Below are positions 33,950 to 42,484 of a stretch of DNA of 48,528 bases, piece after piece. This DNA is from Phyllobacterium bourgognense. Lineage in GTDB: Bacteria > Pseudomonadota > Alphaproteobacteria > Rhizobiales > Rhizobiaceae. The stretch lies in NCBI RefSeq assembly GCF_003337575.1, contig NZ_QPJM01000023.1, forward strand, positions 1 through 48,528. The letters run 5' to 3'. Positions within the stretch are counted from its first letter, which is position 1. Each line of letters opens with the position of its first letter. The notes below the pieces were generated by a model, which was given only the letters and a program-made list of their open reading frames with translations, searched no databases and had not been told where the DNA came from. A program made the position numbers and the translations under genes.

Positions 33950-34129
33950 ATGCACAACGACCGACATCGTGTGATACAATTCTTCAGAGTGTGGCGGGCC
34001 GCCAGACGTGAACGGCAGTTGTTATTGGAGATCTTGAGCAAGCCAAACGATCGACTGCTCGTCGACGCCGGCATCACCAGGGAGGATGCAGTCCGAATAG
34101 TCCGCGGTGATTTGAGGATGCCTCTCTGA
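33950..34129 (+). CDS. DUF1127-like small protein
   Basis: 59 residues from ATG 33950 (AGGAG at spacing 7; an earlier ATG at 33905 lacks one). FRVWRAARRERQLLLEILSK then PNDRLLVDAGITREDAVRIV matches the DUF1127/YjiS pattern: basic, W-x-x-x-R-x-R-x-L..L..L.D..L.DIGI.R..A. In rhizobia and Agrobacterium small DUF1127 proteins act in RNA metabolism and phosphate/carbon regulation. The specific role here is unknown. Confidence 0.85.
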   Translation: MHNDRHRVIQFFRVWRAARRERQLLLEILSKPNDRLLVDAGITREDAVRIVRGDLRMPL

Positions 34130-34237
34130 TGGCATTCGTCCGTCCCGCAGTGCATTTCCCAATGCACGCACAGCAGTTGGTTTGATTTTCGACACCATTG
34201 AGCGGCATACCACACTGACAAATCCCGGAGACCGATC

Positions 34238-34417
34238 ATGGCAGCACAACACGTCCACGAAATCGATGCGGCGATAAAGGAACTCATTTCGTCCCGCCGG
34301 CAGGAAATCCTGCAGATTGCCCAAAACGGGGCAAACCCGGGTCCGTTGAAGAACGTGGTGGAGATACAGACGGCGATCGATGCCTTGTATCGCGCACGCG
34401 AACAGGAGAGTACGTGA
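34238..34417 (+). CDS. Small hypothetical protein (59 aa)
   Basis: MAAQHVHEIDAAIKELISSR, then RQEILQIAQNGANPGPLKNV and VEIQTAIDALYRAREQEST-stop. GGAG lies 10 bases before the ATG at 34238. Helical and soluble, 108 bases after the DUF1127 gene and in the same direction. Family not recognised. Confidence 0.6.
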   Translation: MAAQHVHEIDAAIKELISSRRQEILQIAQNGANPGPLKNVVEIQTAIDALYRAREQEST

Positions 34418-34461
34418 CGGCTATGCGACTTCGGCTGCGAAAGGTGGAACCGGTGCGTTAG

Positions 34462-34830
34462 GAATTCATCGGGATGTTGGGCCTCAATGCCTCACGGTGC
34501 GAGCTTGCTGCGGGGAAAGTCCTTGAGATTTGCTGTGACGATCAAGCCGCCCGCCCCTTGATGGCCGCCGCCAGAACGTGGCGATCATCAGGATCCGGCA
34601 CCTAAAGAGTGCCAATGAGTTGATCAAAATCTGCAACAAGCGCGTCGCGCACATGGGCGTTCATCAGGTGGCGGGTCCGCTCGAGCCGTTCTCTGGTCAG
34701 ATCGTCCCTGCTTGTGAGCAAAGCGTTGATCCATTCATCATGACTGTGTTCGACCATTTGGCGCGATACAGGTCAGAAACAGCAAGTTCCAAAAGCAGTC
34801 GCGCAGGGGAGCCGGATAGAGAACCTTGAC
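34462..34830 (-). pseudogene. PIN-domain (VapC-like) toxin remnant
   Basis: Minus-strand fragments in three frames: VKVLYPAPLRDCFWNLLFL, then DLYRAKWS, then HDEWINALLTSRDDLTRERL and RLERTRHLMNAHVRDALVAD with a stop after FDQLIGTL, and directly VPDPDDRHVLAAAIKGRA. The last segment is the PIN active-site strand (LPDPDDRHVLAAA), and the first resembles the N-terminal PIN strand. No antitoxin frame is visible beside it. At least two frameshifts and a stop inactivate it. Confidence 0.7.
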
Positions 34831-34977
34831 CGCTTGTCGACCTGCCATACCCAAGCGGCCCGCAGCAGCGGCATGTTGTCCATGGCTGTTACAGTTACGT
34901 ACTTGTGTTTCCCTACATGCTGTCGGCACAGTTTGGCCCAAATCAAATTGGCAGCAGCGGTCCTCGATCGCAAGGGG

Positions 34978-35205
34978 ATGTCAATATGGCCAAGAAAGCT
35001 CCGGTTATTTACCGCGCGCTCTGGAAAGCCACTGCTGCATTTCGCTCTCATTGGCTCGGTAGTATTTGGCGGCTACCATTGGCTCCACGGCTTTCCGAAG
35101 AACGACGATCAAGTCGAACCGATACACGTCGGCGAAGGCGACCTGAAGGGCAATCTAACCAAATCCATATTATTCCGTCTTTTCAATGAATTAGGTAGCA
35201 TCTAG
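34978..35205 (+). pseudogene. N-terminal remnant of a membrane-anchored PpiC-like isomerase
   Basis: 75 residues from ATG 34978. KPLLHFALIGSVVFGGYHWL then DDQVEPIHVGEGDLKG resembles the anchor and first strand of rhizobial parvulin-type peptidyl-prolyl isomerases (...PLLHFLLIGAALF..., VEPI.VGEGDL.WL). After GEGDLK the sequence becomes unrelated (NLTKSILFRLFNELGSI-stop), so the chaperone and parvulin domains are missing. Confidence 0.5.
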
Positions 35206-35455
35206 TGGTCTTTGCTACCTAATTTCCGCAAAAGTGGCATCAACGTTCGTTTAAAGATGCTGGAAAATGCGTATTCGGATTGAACCTGACGGTCTACAAC
35301 TCCTCTGTAATCGCGCCATAGACCCAAGTGATACTGCCGCAGCGATGTTCCCTGTCGGCTCGGCGTCTGTTTGCATGGCATCGCGCGTCAGCGTCCTGCT
35401 TCCCTCACCACTCGCCTTCCCTTACAATCCCTTCCCGACACAGGGGAGTTCTGCC

Positions 35456-35647
35456 ATGAGCGAAGACGCCTTCAACATTTCGATCCGCAAGTTCCTGAAG
35501 GAAGTCGGCGTCACCTCACAGCGCAAGATCGAGGAGACGGTGCGTGAAAGGCAGATCAGCGGCAAGAAGCTGAAGGTCCGCATGACGCTGACGGCGGAAG
35601 GCACGGGCCTCACCCACGTGGTGGAGGGCGAGATCGAACTTCCGTAG
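35456..35647 (+). CDS. DUF6494-family small protein
   Basis: 63 residues, ATG 35456 with GGGGAG upstream. MSEDAFNISIRKFLKEVGVT then SQRKIEETVRERQISGKKLK and RMTLTAEGTGLTHVVEGEIE. It has the NISIRKFLK-x-VGVTSQR-x-IE motif and C-terminal strand pair of DUF6494, an abundant alphaproteobacterial family of unknown function. The 250 bases upstream show no gene. Confidence 0.85.
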   Translation: MSEDAFNISIRKFLKEVGVTSQRKIEETVRERQISGKKLKVRMTLTAEGTGLTHVVEGEIELP

Positions 35648-35804
35648 GCTTGGCGAAGCAATCAAGCGCGTCGACGCGGGCGAAGCAAAGAGGCGGCGTT
35701 TACCGCTGGTGCAGTTTGGAGCTTTCTGAGCTAGACGATCCGGGTACCGCGGGTAACCAGAACGTTCCAACAGATCCATCAGACCAGCTATGGATGGAGT
35801 TGTC

Positions 35805-36236
35805 ATGAGGAAGGCTGTCGTTAGGGTTGTCTGTGCCATCGGCCAAGCGGGGCAGCTCGGCCTCAAAGGCGGCCTTCCATGGGAAAGCGACCGGTCGCCG
35901 GAGTTCGTCGCTGACATTGCACGGTTCTTCGACCTCACGAGAGGAAACGTCTTGCTCGCCGGCCCCAAGACGATCGCGAGCGTTCCGGATTTTGCTCGGG
36001 CGGACCGGGAACTTGTCGTCGTTCGCTCCAGCATGGATCCCGAGGACACACTCAGGCGCTTTGCCGGCCGTGTCGTCTTCATCGGCGGCGGCCCACCGGT
36101 CTGGGACGCCTACGCACGCTTCGTCAGCCACTGGGATGTCACGCGGCTGCCCTATGACGGGCCGGCGGACCGCTGGTTCGATGCAAGATGGCTTACGGGA
36201 GGTGGCGAAGTTACCAGAAATCACCGCGACCAATGA
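35805..36236 (+). CDS. Dihydrofolate-reductase-like protein
   Basis: 143 residues from ATG 35805 (GGAGTTGTC upstream; an earlier in-frame ATG at 35790 is the weaker choice). RVVCAIGQAGQLGLKGGLPW is the DHFR N-terminal motif; the active-site acid follows in the DRSPEFVADIARFFDLT helix, then VLLAGPKTI and VVFIGGGPPVWDAYARFV with the GG-cofactor loop. It is short for DHFR (about 160) and lacks the usual MGRxTxES motif (here LAGPKTIAS), so it may act on another pteridine or be a resistance-type variant. Chromosomal folA is likely elsewhere. Confidence 0.75.
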   Translation: MRKAVVRVVCAIGQAGQLGLKGGLPWESDRSPEFVADIARFFDLTRGNVLLAGPKTIASVPDFARADRELVVVRSSMDPEDTLRRFAGRVVFIGGGPPVWDAYARFVSHWDVTRLPYDGPADRWFDARWLTGGGEVTRNHRDQ

Positions 36237-36537
36237 AGACCCGGCTCGTATCGATCTGGGATTATTTCCTATTTCTCTATGAAACGAACAACGGCGTGTC
36301 ACCAGCATCAGGGGGCACATTTCACCCTGGAGTTCACACGATAAGCCGTTTCTCCTCTTCTATAAGATCAAACATTTTCAAGAATCGAGCATCGCCGCGA
36401 TTTGGTCCGTCGACCCGAACACTGCGCGATACCACGTCGAAAAGGTCGACACCTCCCTGCCCTCATGCGAAGTTGGCAGCGAGGACAGCTTATAGGTATT
36501 GTTGGGTTTGATACGACGTGGCCTCAAGAGGTTGGCG
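36237..36537. other. Gap of about 300 bases
   Basis: No gene supported on either strand. The last bases (AGAGGTTGGCG) are the ribosome site of the P-loop gene. Confidence 0.3.
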
Positions 36538-37131
36538 ATGAAACCGGAGAAACCCTCGATCTACATAACTGGAGCATCGTGTTCAGGAGTGACAACGCTA
36601 GGCAGTGCCCTTGCTGCAGCGTTGGGAGTCCGCCATGTGGATTGTGATGACTTCTATTGGTACCCGACCAATCCCCCGTTCTCGACTAAGCGTCCCCCTG
36701 CCGATCGCGTCCGCCTGATCGAAGAAGCGCTAGGCGAGGATGGCTGGGTGCTGTCCGGATCATTCGACGGATGGGGAGATACTTTAATCGAGAACGTCAA
36801 TCTGATTGTATTTGTGTACACTCCGACGCCAATTCGGATGGAACGGCTATTGGGGCGGGAACATGAACGATACGGAAACCGAATATTACAATCGGGCGAT
36901 ATGTACGAAATCCATACAGCGTTTGCCGCTTGGGCTGCTCAATATGACAAACCGGATTTTCCGGGACGGAATTTGGCGCGGCACGAGGCGTGGTTGGAGA
37001 CACAAATTGCACCTGTACTACATCTTGATGGAACCAAAGCGCCTTGGATTCTCGTCTCCCAAGTTCTCGCCGATCTGCCAGATCCAATTGAGACGCTGGG
37101 AGGAAGTCCACTAGCTTCGCCGAGGGGATAA
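36538..37131 (+). CDS. P-loop NTPase, adenylate-kinase-like
   Basis: 197 residues from ATG 36538 (AGAGG at spacing 6). SIYITGASCSGVTTLGSALA is a Walker A loop in which the usual Lys is replaced by Val (G-x-x-x-x-G-V-T-T), as seen in a class of small adenylate-kinase-like proteins (GASGSGT[ST]TLG). HVDCDDFYWYPTNPPFSTKR is the acceptor region, WVLSGSFDGWGD the Walker B-like strand, and RMERLLGREHERYGNR the lid. Probably a nucleotide- or small-molecule kinase-like protein; without the P-loop Lys its activity is uncertain. Confidence 0.8.
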   Translation: MKPEKPSIYITGASCSGVTTLGSALAAALGVRHVDCDDFYWYPTNPPFSTKRPPADRVRLIEEALGEDGWVLSGSFDGWGDTLIENVNLIVFVYTPTPIRMERLLGREHERYGNRILQSGDMYEIHTAFAAWAAQYDKPDFPGRNLARHEAWLETQIAPVLHLDGTKAPWILVSQVLADLPDPIETLGGSPLASPRG

Positions 37132-37332
37132 CATCCATCGTGTCCTTCATCGCACTTCGCACGGCGATCTTCGCGCCCTCGATTCTATCGTCGTCGGTTG
37201 AACCTCTATTTTAATGCGAGGTTTCCGTATTGGCCTTTGGACCGCGCCGAGCATAATTCCCGCTTCACGGCAACATGAACAAAATGCCACATTTTCCTGA
37301 CAATATTCCTGCTGAAACAAGGTTGAGTGACG

Positions 37333-37500
37333 ATGAAGCGCAAGTTAAAATCCCCGGAGAGCCCCTTAGACAAACACACTGTGGAAGAGCTGCAATTTCA
37401 GGAGCGTCTGATTATCAAGTACATGAAGGAGGGCATGACGCGCGAGGAAGCGGCAATGCAAGCGCTCGCCGATTTGCGGGAGAAAATGGATCGGCGCTGA
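37333..37500 (+). CDS. Small hypothetical protein (55 aa)
   Basis: MKRKLKSPESPLDKHTVEEL, then QFQERLIIKYMKEGMTREEA and AMQALADLREKMDRR-stop. The end (G-M-T-REEA..QAL..LR) is a common motif of short rhizobial helical proteins. AAGG lies about 13 bases before the ATG, which is rather far. A longer frame in another register (from 37275) has poorer composition. Confidence 0.6.
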   Translation: MKRKLKSPESPLDKHTVEELQFQERLIIKYMKEGMTREEAAMQALADLREKMDRR

Positions 37501-37574
37501 AATGGTTTATTGTGACCGATTTGCTGAACCTATGCTAGGATAGCTTCCAACAATGAGCTTCCTAGGAGCAGCCG

Positions 37575-37856
37575 ATGGGAAAATCAGGAACAATCTTATT
37601 GACGTTGGCTTTAGCCGCAATGTTGGCGTCCGGTTCGGCCAGCATATCGATGGCGCACGGTAAAAGTCATGGCGCTCACAGCTACCAGGGATATAGCATT
37701 AGCGGACTTTGGCGTGCGAATGGTTATTGGTATCCACAATTTAAAGACTGCTATTTCCCGTACCGTTACGATTTGCCCGTCTATTGCGACGAATCCACCC
37801 AACGCTTTTCGAAGCGGAACGAGTGGCGACGGGCCCCAAAGTTTATCAGAAAATAA
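37575..37856 (+). CDS. Small secreted protein, aromatic-rich
   Basis: 93 residues, AGGAG at spacing 7 from the ATG. Signal peptide MGKSGTILLTLALAAMLASG (cut near SMA-HG). The mature part is rich in Tyr/Trp/His: HGAHSYQGYSISGLWRANGY, WYPQFKDCYFPYRYDLPVYC. Two cysteines may pair. Likely periplasmic or surface; no family recognised. Its 3' end touches the antisense exonuclease remnant. Confidence 0.7.
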   Translation: MGKSGTILLTLALAAMLASGSASISMAHGKSHGAHSYQGYSISGLWRANGYWYPQFKDCYFPYRYDLPVYCDESTQRFSKRNEWRRAPKFIRK

Positions 37857-37984
37857 AGGTAGAGCGACTGGCTCTGCAGTTCACCAGCAAGTGTCCCAAT
37901 GCGGTCATACGGCAGAAGACCCGTGGTTTCGGTATCCGCTACAATCACCCGCTTTTTGCGCGTGTGGACGCTGGATCCATCCAT
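37850..37984 (-). pseudogene. N-terminal stub of a DnaQ-like 3'-5' exonuclease
   Basis: ATG 37984 (AGGA upstream) opens MDGSSVHTRKKRVIVADTET then TGLLPYDRIGTLAGEL and SLYLYF. RVIVADTETTGL..YDRI is the ExoI motif (DxE) of DEDD exonucleases of the DNA polymerase III epsilon/RNase T type. After about 45 residues the frame enters the 3' end of the opposite secreted-protein gene and homology ends; ExoII and ExoIII are absent. A truncated remnant. Confidence 0.65.
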
Positions 37985-38351
37985 AAGATCCTGTGATGGA
38001 TCGCTATTGGACAAAGCGGCCAATCGACGCTTTGAAGGCTACCACAATCGACTTTCTGCCGCTTGGAAGAACCGTCTATGCTACACAAGAATCCTCGTGC
38101 TTTCTCTGAACTGGCACCACGCAATATCCTCTGCCCGTAGTCCGTAGCCTCCATCGCTCCATGTAACACTATGGGAAGCGTTTGGCGGGAAGCCAAATGC
38201 GCTGAAGAACACCACCGACGATGAACCTCCCGATATAGGAGGTAGACTGCAGCGGAACGCCGTCACTGGCACACTTGTCTGAATACTCTGACGGACATCG
38301 TTGCCGCCTGCTTCAAACAACGTGACGACCCTCGCAGCTTATCAGCTTCGT
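37985..38351. other. Gap of about 370 bases
   Basis: A minus-strand frame at 38081-38320 (CSLPPISGGSSSVVFFSAFG, then HSVTWSDGGYGLRAEDIAWC) looks protein-like but unassigned and lacks a ribosome site. Otherwise nothing. Confidence 0.25.
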
Positions 38352-39224
38352 CTACGGAAGATCGCCACCGTCAAGGCCGATCACATGTCCACTCAGATAC
38401 GAACTTTGATTGCCAGCGAGAAACAGCACCAACGCTGCAACTTCATCCGGCGTACCCACCCGGCGCATCGGATAGGGTGCAACCAGCTGTTCGGTTGTAA
38501 CATTCCAGTCCCGGCGTACCCGCTCAAGCATCGGGCTCTCGATCGGACCTGGCGCGATTGCATTGATACGGACGTTGCGGCCATACTCCTGTGCGGCGGC
38601 GCGTGTCATGTGAATGACAGCGGCTTTCGAGGCACCATAGGCAACAATATTAGGGAAAGCATGGCGACCGCCAATGGACGCCATGTTGATCATGGCTCCC
38701 TTCGAGCGCACCAGATGCGGCATCTCGTATTTCATTGAGACAAAGACTCCGCGCAGATTCGTCGCGATCTGGTCGTCGAAACCGGCGATGTCCGTATCGG
38801 CGATTGACGCTGGCGGCAAATCGATCCCTGCATTGTTGAAGGCGACGTCGATACCGCCATAGCGTTCGACCACGTCAGAAACGAAACGCTCCACCTGCCC
38901 GGCGTCGCGCACGTCCGATCTAAGGTAGACGGCGTCGCCGCCCGCTGCGCGTATCTCTGCTTCCACCTGGCGACCGAGTGCCTCGCGTCTTCCATTAAAG
39001 CTGACCCGAGCGCCCGCGCGGGCGAAAGCCGCTACCGTCGCGGCTCCAATGCCGGAAGTGGCACCCGTGACGATTACCACCTTGCCTGCCAACGCGCCCG
39101 GTGTCTCCGCGGCTGCCGACGCTGATGTTACGAAATTCTGCCCGGCTAGTGTGCCTGCGGCTAGTATGCCCGCCAGAACCTGCCGCCGCGGAACCGCTGT
39201 CGTTTCCTCAGATCTGTTTGTCAT
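38352..39224 (-). CDS. Short-chain dehydrogenase/reductase with twin-arginine-like leader
   Basis: 290 residues from ATG 39224 (GGAGG upstream). Residues 1-45 contain AVPRRQVLAGILAAGTLAGQ, a twin-arginine-type leader with hydrophobic stretch and S-A-S-A end, unusual for an SDR. The enzyme has VVIVTGATSGIGAATVAAFA, FNNAGIDLPP, INMASIGG with Ser, YGASKAAVIHM (Y-x-x-x-K), PGPIESPM and SGHVIGLDGG, so all catalytic positions are present. It reduces or oxidises an unknown alcohol/carbonyl with NAD(P)H. Divergent from a LysR gene, whose product very likely controls it. Confidence 0.9.
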   Translation of the reverse strand: MTNRSEETTAVPRRQVLAGILAAGTLAGQNFVTSASAAAETPGALAGKVVIVTGATSGIGAATVAAFARAGARVSFNGRREALGRQVEAEIRAAGGDAVYLRSDVRDAGQVERFVSDVVERYGGIDVAFNNAGIDLPPASIADTDIAGFDDQIATNLRGVFVSMKYEMPHLVRSKGAMINMASIGGRHAFPNIVAYGASKAAVIHMTRAAAQEYGRNVRINAIAPGPIESPMLERVRRDWNVTTEQLVAPYPMRRVGTPDEVAALVLFLAGNQSSYLSGHVIGLDGGDLP

Positions 39225-39327
39225 GACTTGGTTCCTCCACAATATGTCTGCGAGAGAGTAACCCAAGCGATTACCTGGAAAAATCGCGGGTGGCTTTGTG
39301 CACTATTTAGTATAGATTTATAATCGT
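39225..39327. promoter_or_regulatory. Divergent SDR/LysR promoter region
   Basis: 103 bases between divergent start codons, the usual site of LysR autoregulation. The LysR-proximal part (ACTATTTAGTATAGATTTAT) is AT-rich with TATA-GATT-TATA symmetry. No clear T-N11-A site is certain. Confidence 0.4.
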
Positions 39328-40284
39328 ATGAGCATGATACCTGACCCTTTCTCCGGTCTGGCCGCCTTCCTCGCCGTAGCGGAAACACGCGGATTCACGG
39401 CGGCCTCCGCACGGCTGGGCGTTTCCCCTGCAGCCGTAAGCCAGGCAGTAAAGGCACTCGAAGCGAAGCTCGGCACACCCTTGTTTGTTCGTACAACGCG
39501 CCGGGTCGGTTTGACCGAGGCTGGCGCGAACCTGTTGTCGCGTGTGGCACCTGCAGTTGCCGACATCGCGGGAGCCATCGAGACGGCAGGAGCCATGGGG
39601 GATGAACCTTCAGGTTTCCTGCGCCTCACGGTACCCCGCATGGCGGTGCCACTTATCATTGATCGCGTGGTGCCGGCCTTCCGGCACGCGCATCCAAGAA
39701 TTACAGTCGAAGTCGCTGTGGAGGATGCGACGGTCGACTTGCTGGGACTTGGTTTCGATGCAGGCATCCGGATCGGCGAATATGTCGAACGCGACATGGT
39801 GGGAGTCAGGCTCTCGCGCGATATCGTTTGGTCTGTCGTTGCCGCCCCCTCCTACCTGGCTGCCCGCGGCTGCCCGGCAACCCCCGAAGACCTGACCCGT
39901 CATGAGGCTATCCGATATCGCTTCCCGGCCTCCGGCGCTCTCTATCGATGGGAGTTCGAACGCGGCGGGCGCCCTCTTTCGGTCGATCCTCCGGGAAAGC
40001 TCATCGTCAATGATGGCGCGCTGCTTGTCTCTTTCGCAAAGGCTGGGCTCGGCCTTTCATATGTTGCCGACATCGCCGTGGAACAGGAGCAGCGTGCTGG
40101 ACTGCTTGTCCGCGTGCTTGAGTCCTACCTGCCCACCACGCCGGGGCTCTTCCTCTATTTTCCGCAACGCGCTCAGGCGCAGCCGAAGCTGCGCGCCTTC
40201 ATCGATGTCACCAGAAAGCTGATACGGCTTCGCCGGATCGAGGCCAAATCCCACCATGCCGCCACAGGTAAGCTGAAAGGCTAG
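39328..40284 (+). CDS. LysR-family transcriptional regulator
   Basis: 318 residues. HTH FLAVAETRGFTAASARLGVS then PAAVSQAVKALEAKLGTPLF and RTTRRVGLTEAGANLL; effector domain GFLRLTVPRMAVPLIIDRVV, FDAGIRIGEYVERDMVGVRL and WEFERGGRPLSVDPPG. The latter segments place it in the CrgA/AaeR-like LysR subgroup, commonly repressors or activators of adjacent oxidoreductases. No ribosome site is obvious before ATG 39328 or the ATG at 39334; a leaderless start is possible. Confidence 0.92.
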   Translation: MSMIPDPFSGLAAFLAVAETRGFTAASARLGVSPAAVSQAVKALEAKLGTPLFVRTTRRVGLTEAGANLLSRVAPAVADIAGAIETAGAMGDEPSGFLRLTVPRMAVPLIIDRVVPAFRHAHPRITVEVAVEDATVDLLGLGFDAGIRIGEYVERDMVGVRLSRDIVWSVVAAPSYLAARGCPATPEDLTRHEAIRYRFPASGALYRWEFERGGRPLSVDPPGKLIVNDGALLVSFAKAGLGLSYVADIAVEQEQRAGLLVRVLESYLPTTPGLFLYFPQRAQAQPKLRAFIDVTRKLIRLRRIEAKSHHAATGKLKG

Positions 40285-40382
40285 CGGCGTCTTCGCTTGG
40301 CTCGCAGTCAAAAGTCCAGTGCCGACCAGTATGGCGCCTGCCAGCACCACGGGGCGCCGTCCTGCCGACACCCGGACAATCA

Positions 40383-40604
40383 GCAAGGGCCTAACGAACC
40401 GGAGGAATATCTGTATCTTGCAAACGAGCCGGATCGCCACACTCGGGGTCCGAACGAGTAATATCAGGAGTGGGTGCGTCCGCTGCTTGATCACCTGGGC
40501 GATGGTGAGACGCCAGTCGTACTTCGCGTGCCAGGGAACCGAGCTGCCCCTTTGGACGGGCTGGATCTACAGCACCCAGATCTGTCGTATCCCCGAAAGA
40601 GCTG
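40383..40604 (+). pseudogene. Unidentified open frame with one internal stop
   Basis: The frame reads QQGPNEPEEYLYLANEPDRH, then TRGPNE-TAA, and on as YQEWVRPLLDHLGDGETPVV with LRVPGNRAAPLDGLDLQHPD to TGA at 40602-40604. Both halves have convincing coding composition. I do not recognise the family. It may be a remnant of a longer gene whose 5' part is lost. The remainder of 40285-40632 shows nothing else. Confidence 0.3.
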
Positions 40605-40632
40605 AACCATGACATTAGTCACCGTCATCGTC

Positions 40633-40881
40633 CTAGCGGTCCCGGGAGCGACTCCGCCTGCGTTCGCGTTGGCGATCACGGCTCCAACCCTCAATATATA
40701 CTCGACGCTTAACGTAGCGTTCGCAATAGCCGTCTTCGCAATACGTTTTGACAACACGCTCGCGTACCACGCCGTTGTTGGATGAGCTATTCGAGCTTGT
40801 ATTCGATGATTGGCTTCCCGCATAAGCCGTGCCGGTGACCAAGGCAGCTGCGACAGCTAACAGGACAATCTCGATACGCAT
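40633..40881 (-). CDS. Small secreted protein with basic C-terminus
   Basis: 82 residues, AGGAGAGAGGCG before the ATG. Signal peptide MRIEIVLLAVAAALVTGTAY (cut at AYA-GS). A Ser/Asn linker leads to VVKTYCEDGYCERYVKRRVY, with C-x4-C that may form a disulfide, and an Arg-rich end (RDRQRERRRSRSRDR). Periplasmic and very basic, perhaps binding anionic polymer or lipid; no family assigned. Confidence 0.7.
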   Translation of the reverse strand: MRIEIVLLAVAAALVTGTAYAGSQSSNTSSNSSSNNGVVRERVVKTYCEDGYCERYVKRRVYIEGWSRDRQRERRRSRSRDR

Positions 40882-41118
40882 CGCCTCTCTCCTATGCTGA
40901 CTACTGCATTAAGCTGTCGAGACTGAACCGTCGATGAATGCGACGCTGCAACGACCGAAGTCTGCAACAAGATCGTTGGGTCGTGGTGTCCGCTCTGCGA
41001 AACTTTCGGCAATGACGTAACGAATAACGTTGGCTGGCACCGAACAATGATCCATGGTTGTCTCCACCCAAGACCTGTAATTCTGGACTTTGACGAACCT
41101 GCGGGTGGACATGCTGTT

Positions 41119-41931
41119 GTGAGCACCACAAAACTCCTGCTGACCTTGTCGCTGATGACGGCCTTCGCCTACGTGTCGCTCGTCGGCCTGATGTATCTTG
41201 CACAGCGCGTCCTCCTCTATCCCGGCGCCAGCGCGACACTTGCTCCAGAGCACGCGAACTGGGGCGAAAACGTATCCATCAGCACGCCTGACGGAGAGAC
41301 GCTTCATGGTCTCTACAGCCAGGGCGAATCCGGCAAGCCGTCGGTGCTGTTCTTTCTCGGAAACGCTGACCGGGTCGGTAACTACGGCTTCCTCGCCCAG
41401 CCCCTGGCCGCGCGAGGTATTGGCCTGCTCGCGATCTCTTATCGCGGCTATCCGGGATCAACCGGCTCGCCGAGCGAGCATGGGCTACTGACCGATGGCA
41501 TTGCTGCCTTCGATTGGCTGTCGCTACGGTGCGAATGCGAGATCGTTGTGCTGGGCCAGTCGCTGGGCAGCGGCGTTGCCGTCAACACAGCCGGCCAAAG
41601 GCCTGCCGTCGCCGTCATTCTGGTGTCCGCCTACCTGTCGGTCCTGTCACTCGCCCAGACGCATTACCCATTTGTTCCGGTCGCACTTCTTCTCAAGGAT
41701 CCCTTCCGCTCGGACCTCAAGATAGCGAAGGTGAGGCAACCGAAGCTATTCATCCACGGCCGGCATGACGAGATCATCCCGCTGTATTCGGGCGAGGCGC
41801 TATATCGTACCGCTCCCGAGCCCAAGCAGATGCTCATTTACAAAAGCTCGGGTCACAACGATGTTTGGGATGATCGCATGGTTAACGACGTCATTCGCTT
41901 TCTGGAGGCGCGGAACCGAGACGCCACCTAG
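41119..41931 (+). CDS. Membrane-anchored alpha/beta hydrolase
   Basis: GTG start at 41119 (GGTGGA about 10 bases upstream); a longer frame from 41047 exists. The same GTG is retained in the partial copy near 28831. 270 residues: anchor LLLTLSLMTAFAYVSLVGLM, then QRVLLYPGA, oxyanion strand VLFFLGNADRVGNYG, YRGYPGSTGSPSEHGL, nucleophile GQSLGSG, acid HGRHDEIIP and His in SSGHNDVWD. This is the BEM46/ABHD13-like class of peptidase/esterase-like hydrolases facing the periplasm. Triad complete, substrate unknown. Confidence 0.88.
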   Translation: MSTTKLLLTLSLMTAFAYVSLVGLMYLAQRVLLYPGASATLAPEHANWGENVSISTPDGETLHGLYSQGESGKPSVLFFLGNADRVGNYGFLAQPLAARGIGLLAISYRGYPGSTGSPSEHGLLTDGIAAFDWLSLRCECEIVVLGQSLGSGVAVNTAGQRPAVAVILVSAYLSVLSLAQTHYPFVPVALLLKDPFRSDLKIAKVRQPKLFIHGRHDEIIPLYSGEALYRTAPEPKQMLIYKSSGHNDVWDDRMVNDVIRFLEARNRDAT

Positions 41932-42484
41932 ACCCGTCAAGCAGCGGAAATCGGCGAGCGCGGCATCCAGGATGCCCCCGAAGCAGTGAACGAACAAGTC
42001 ATGTCCATTCCGCAGGATGCAAATGGCCAAGCTCAAGGAGCGAACGATTTTGGCCCTCAACAAGCTTGTCGGAAGCGGCTGCAAGCCACGCGCGCCGCCG
42101 CTTGGGACTCGAACGGTGGTAAGCTCGCCTGGAGTGGCGACAAGGGAGCCGCAGTACTCCCTGCCCTTGCTTTGCCGTGACCATCAAGAATGTTAATACA
42201 TGATGGCAGGGAACTGGCAGGTGGACGGGAGCGGATGCCACAAGGCAACCCTCTCAGTTGCGGGACCACAACAGCAGGCAGTAGAAAGTTACGATCTGCG
42301 GAAGCTTGTTCAATCAAGAAGTGCAAGAAACCGTTCATTTGAAAATGCCGATAAGAGGGAATTATCAGGCATTTTTAATTGCAGCGAAAATGTCTACGAT
42401 CTTGACACGATGCTGTTTGATAAACGCAAATGGCCCTAGGCTTCAAGGAAGCTTTTTCTACCTCGACCTGCTAAAGACCTATAT
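41932..42484. other. Gap of about 550 bases
   Basis: Several frames are open but unconvincing: MAKLKERTILALNKLVGSGC (plus, near 42024) and a 79-residue frame from 42200 (MMAGNWQVDGSGCHKATLSV). Neither has a ribosome site. A tRNA T-arm-like motif near 42102 does not fold into a tRNA. Confidence 0.25.

Noticed and set aside
42090-42130. tRNA T-arm-like sequence (minus strand GTTCGAGTCCCA)
   Set aside because: Flanking bases do not form the 5-bp T stem, no acceptor or anticodon arm is found upstream.
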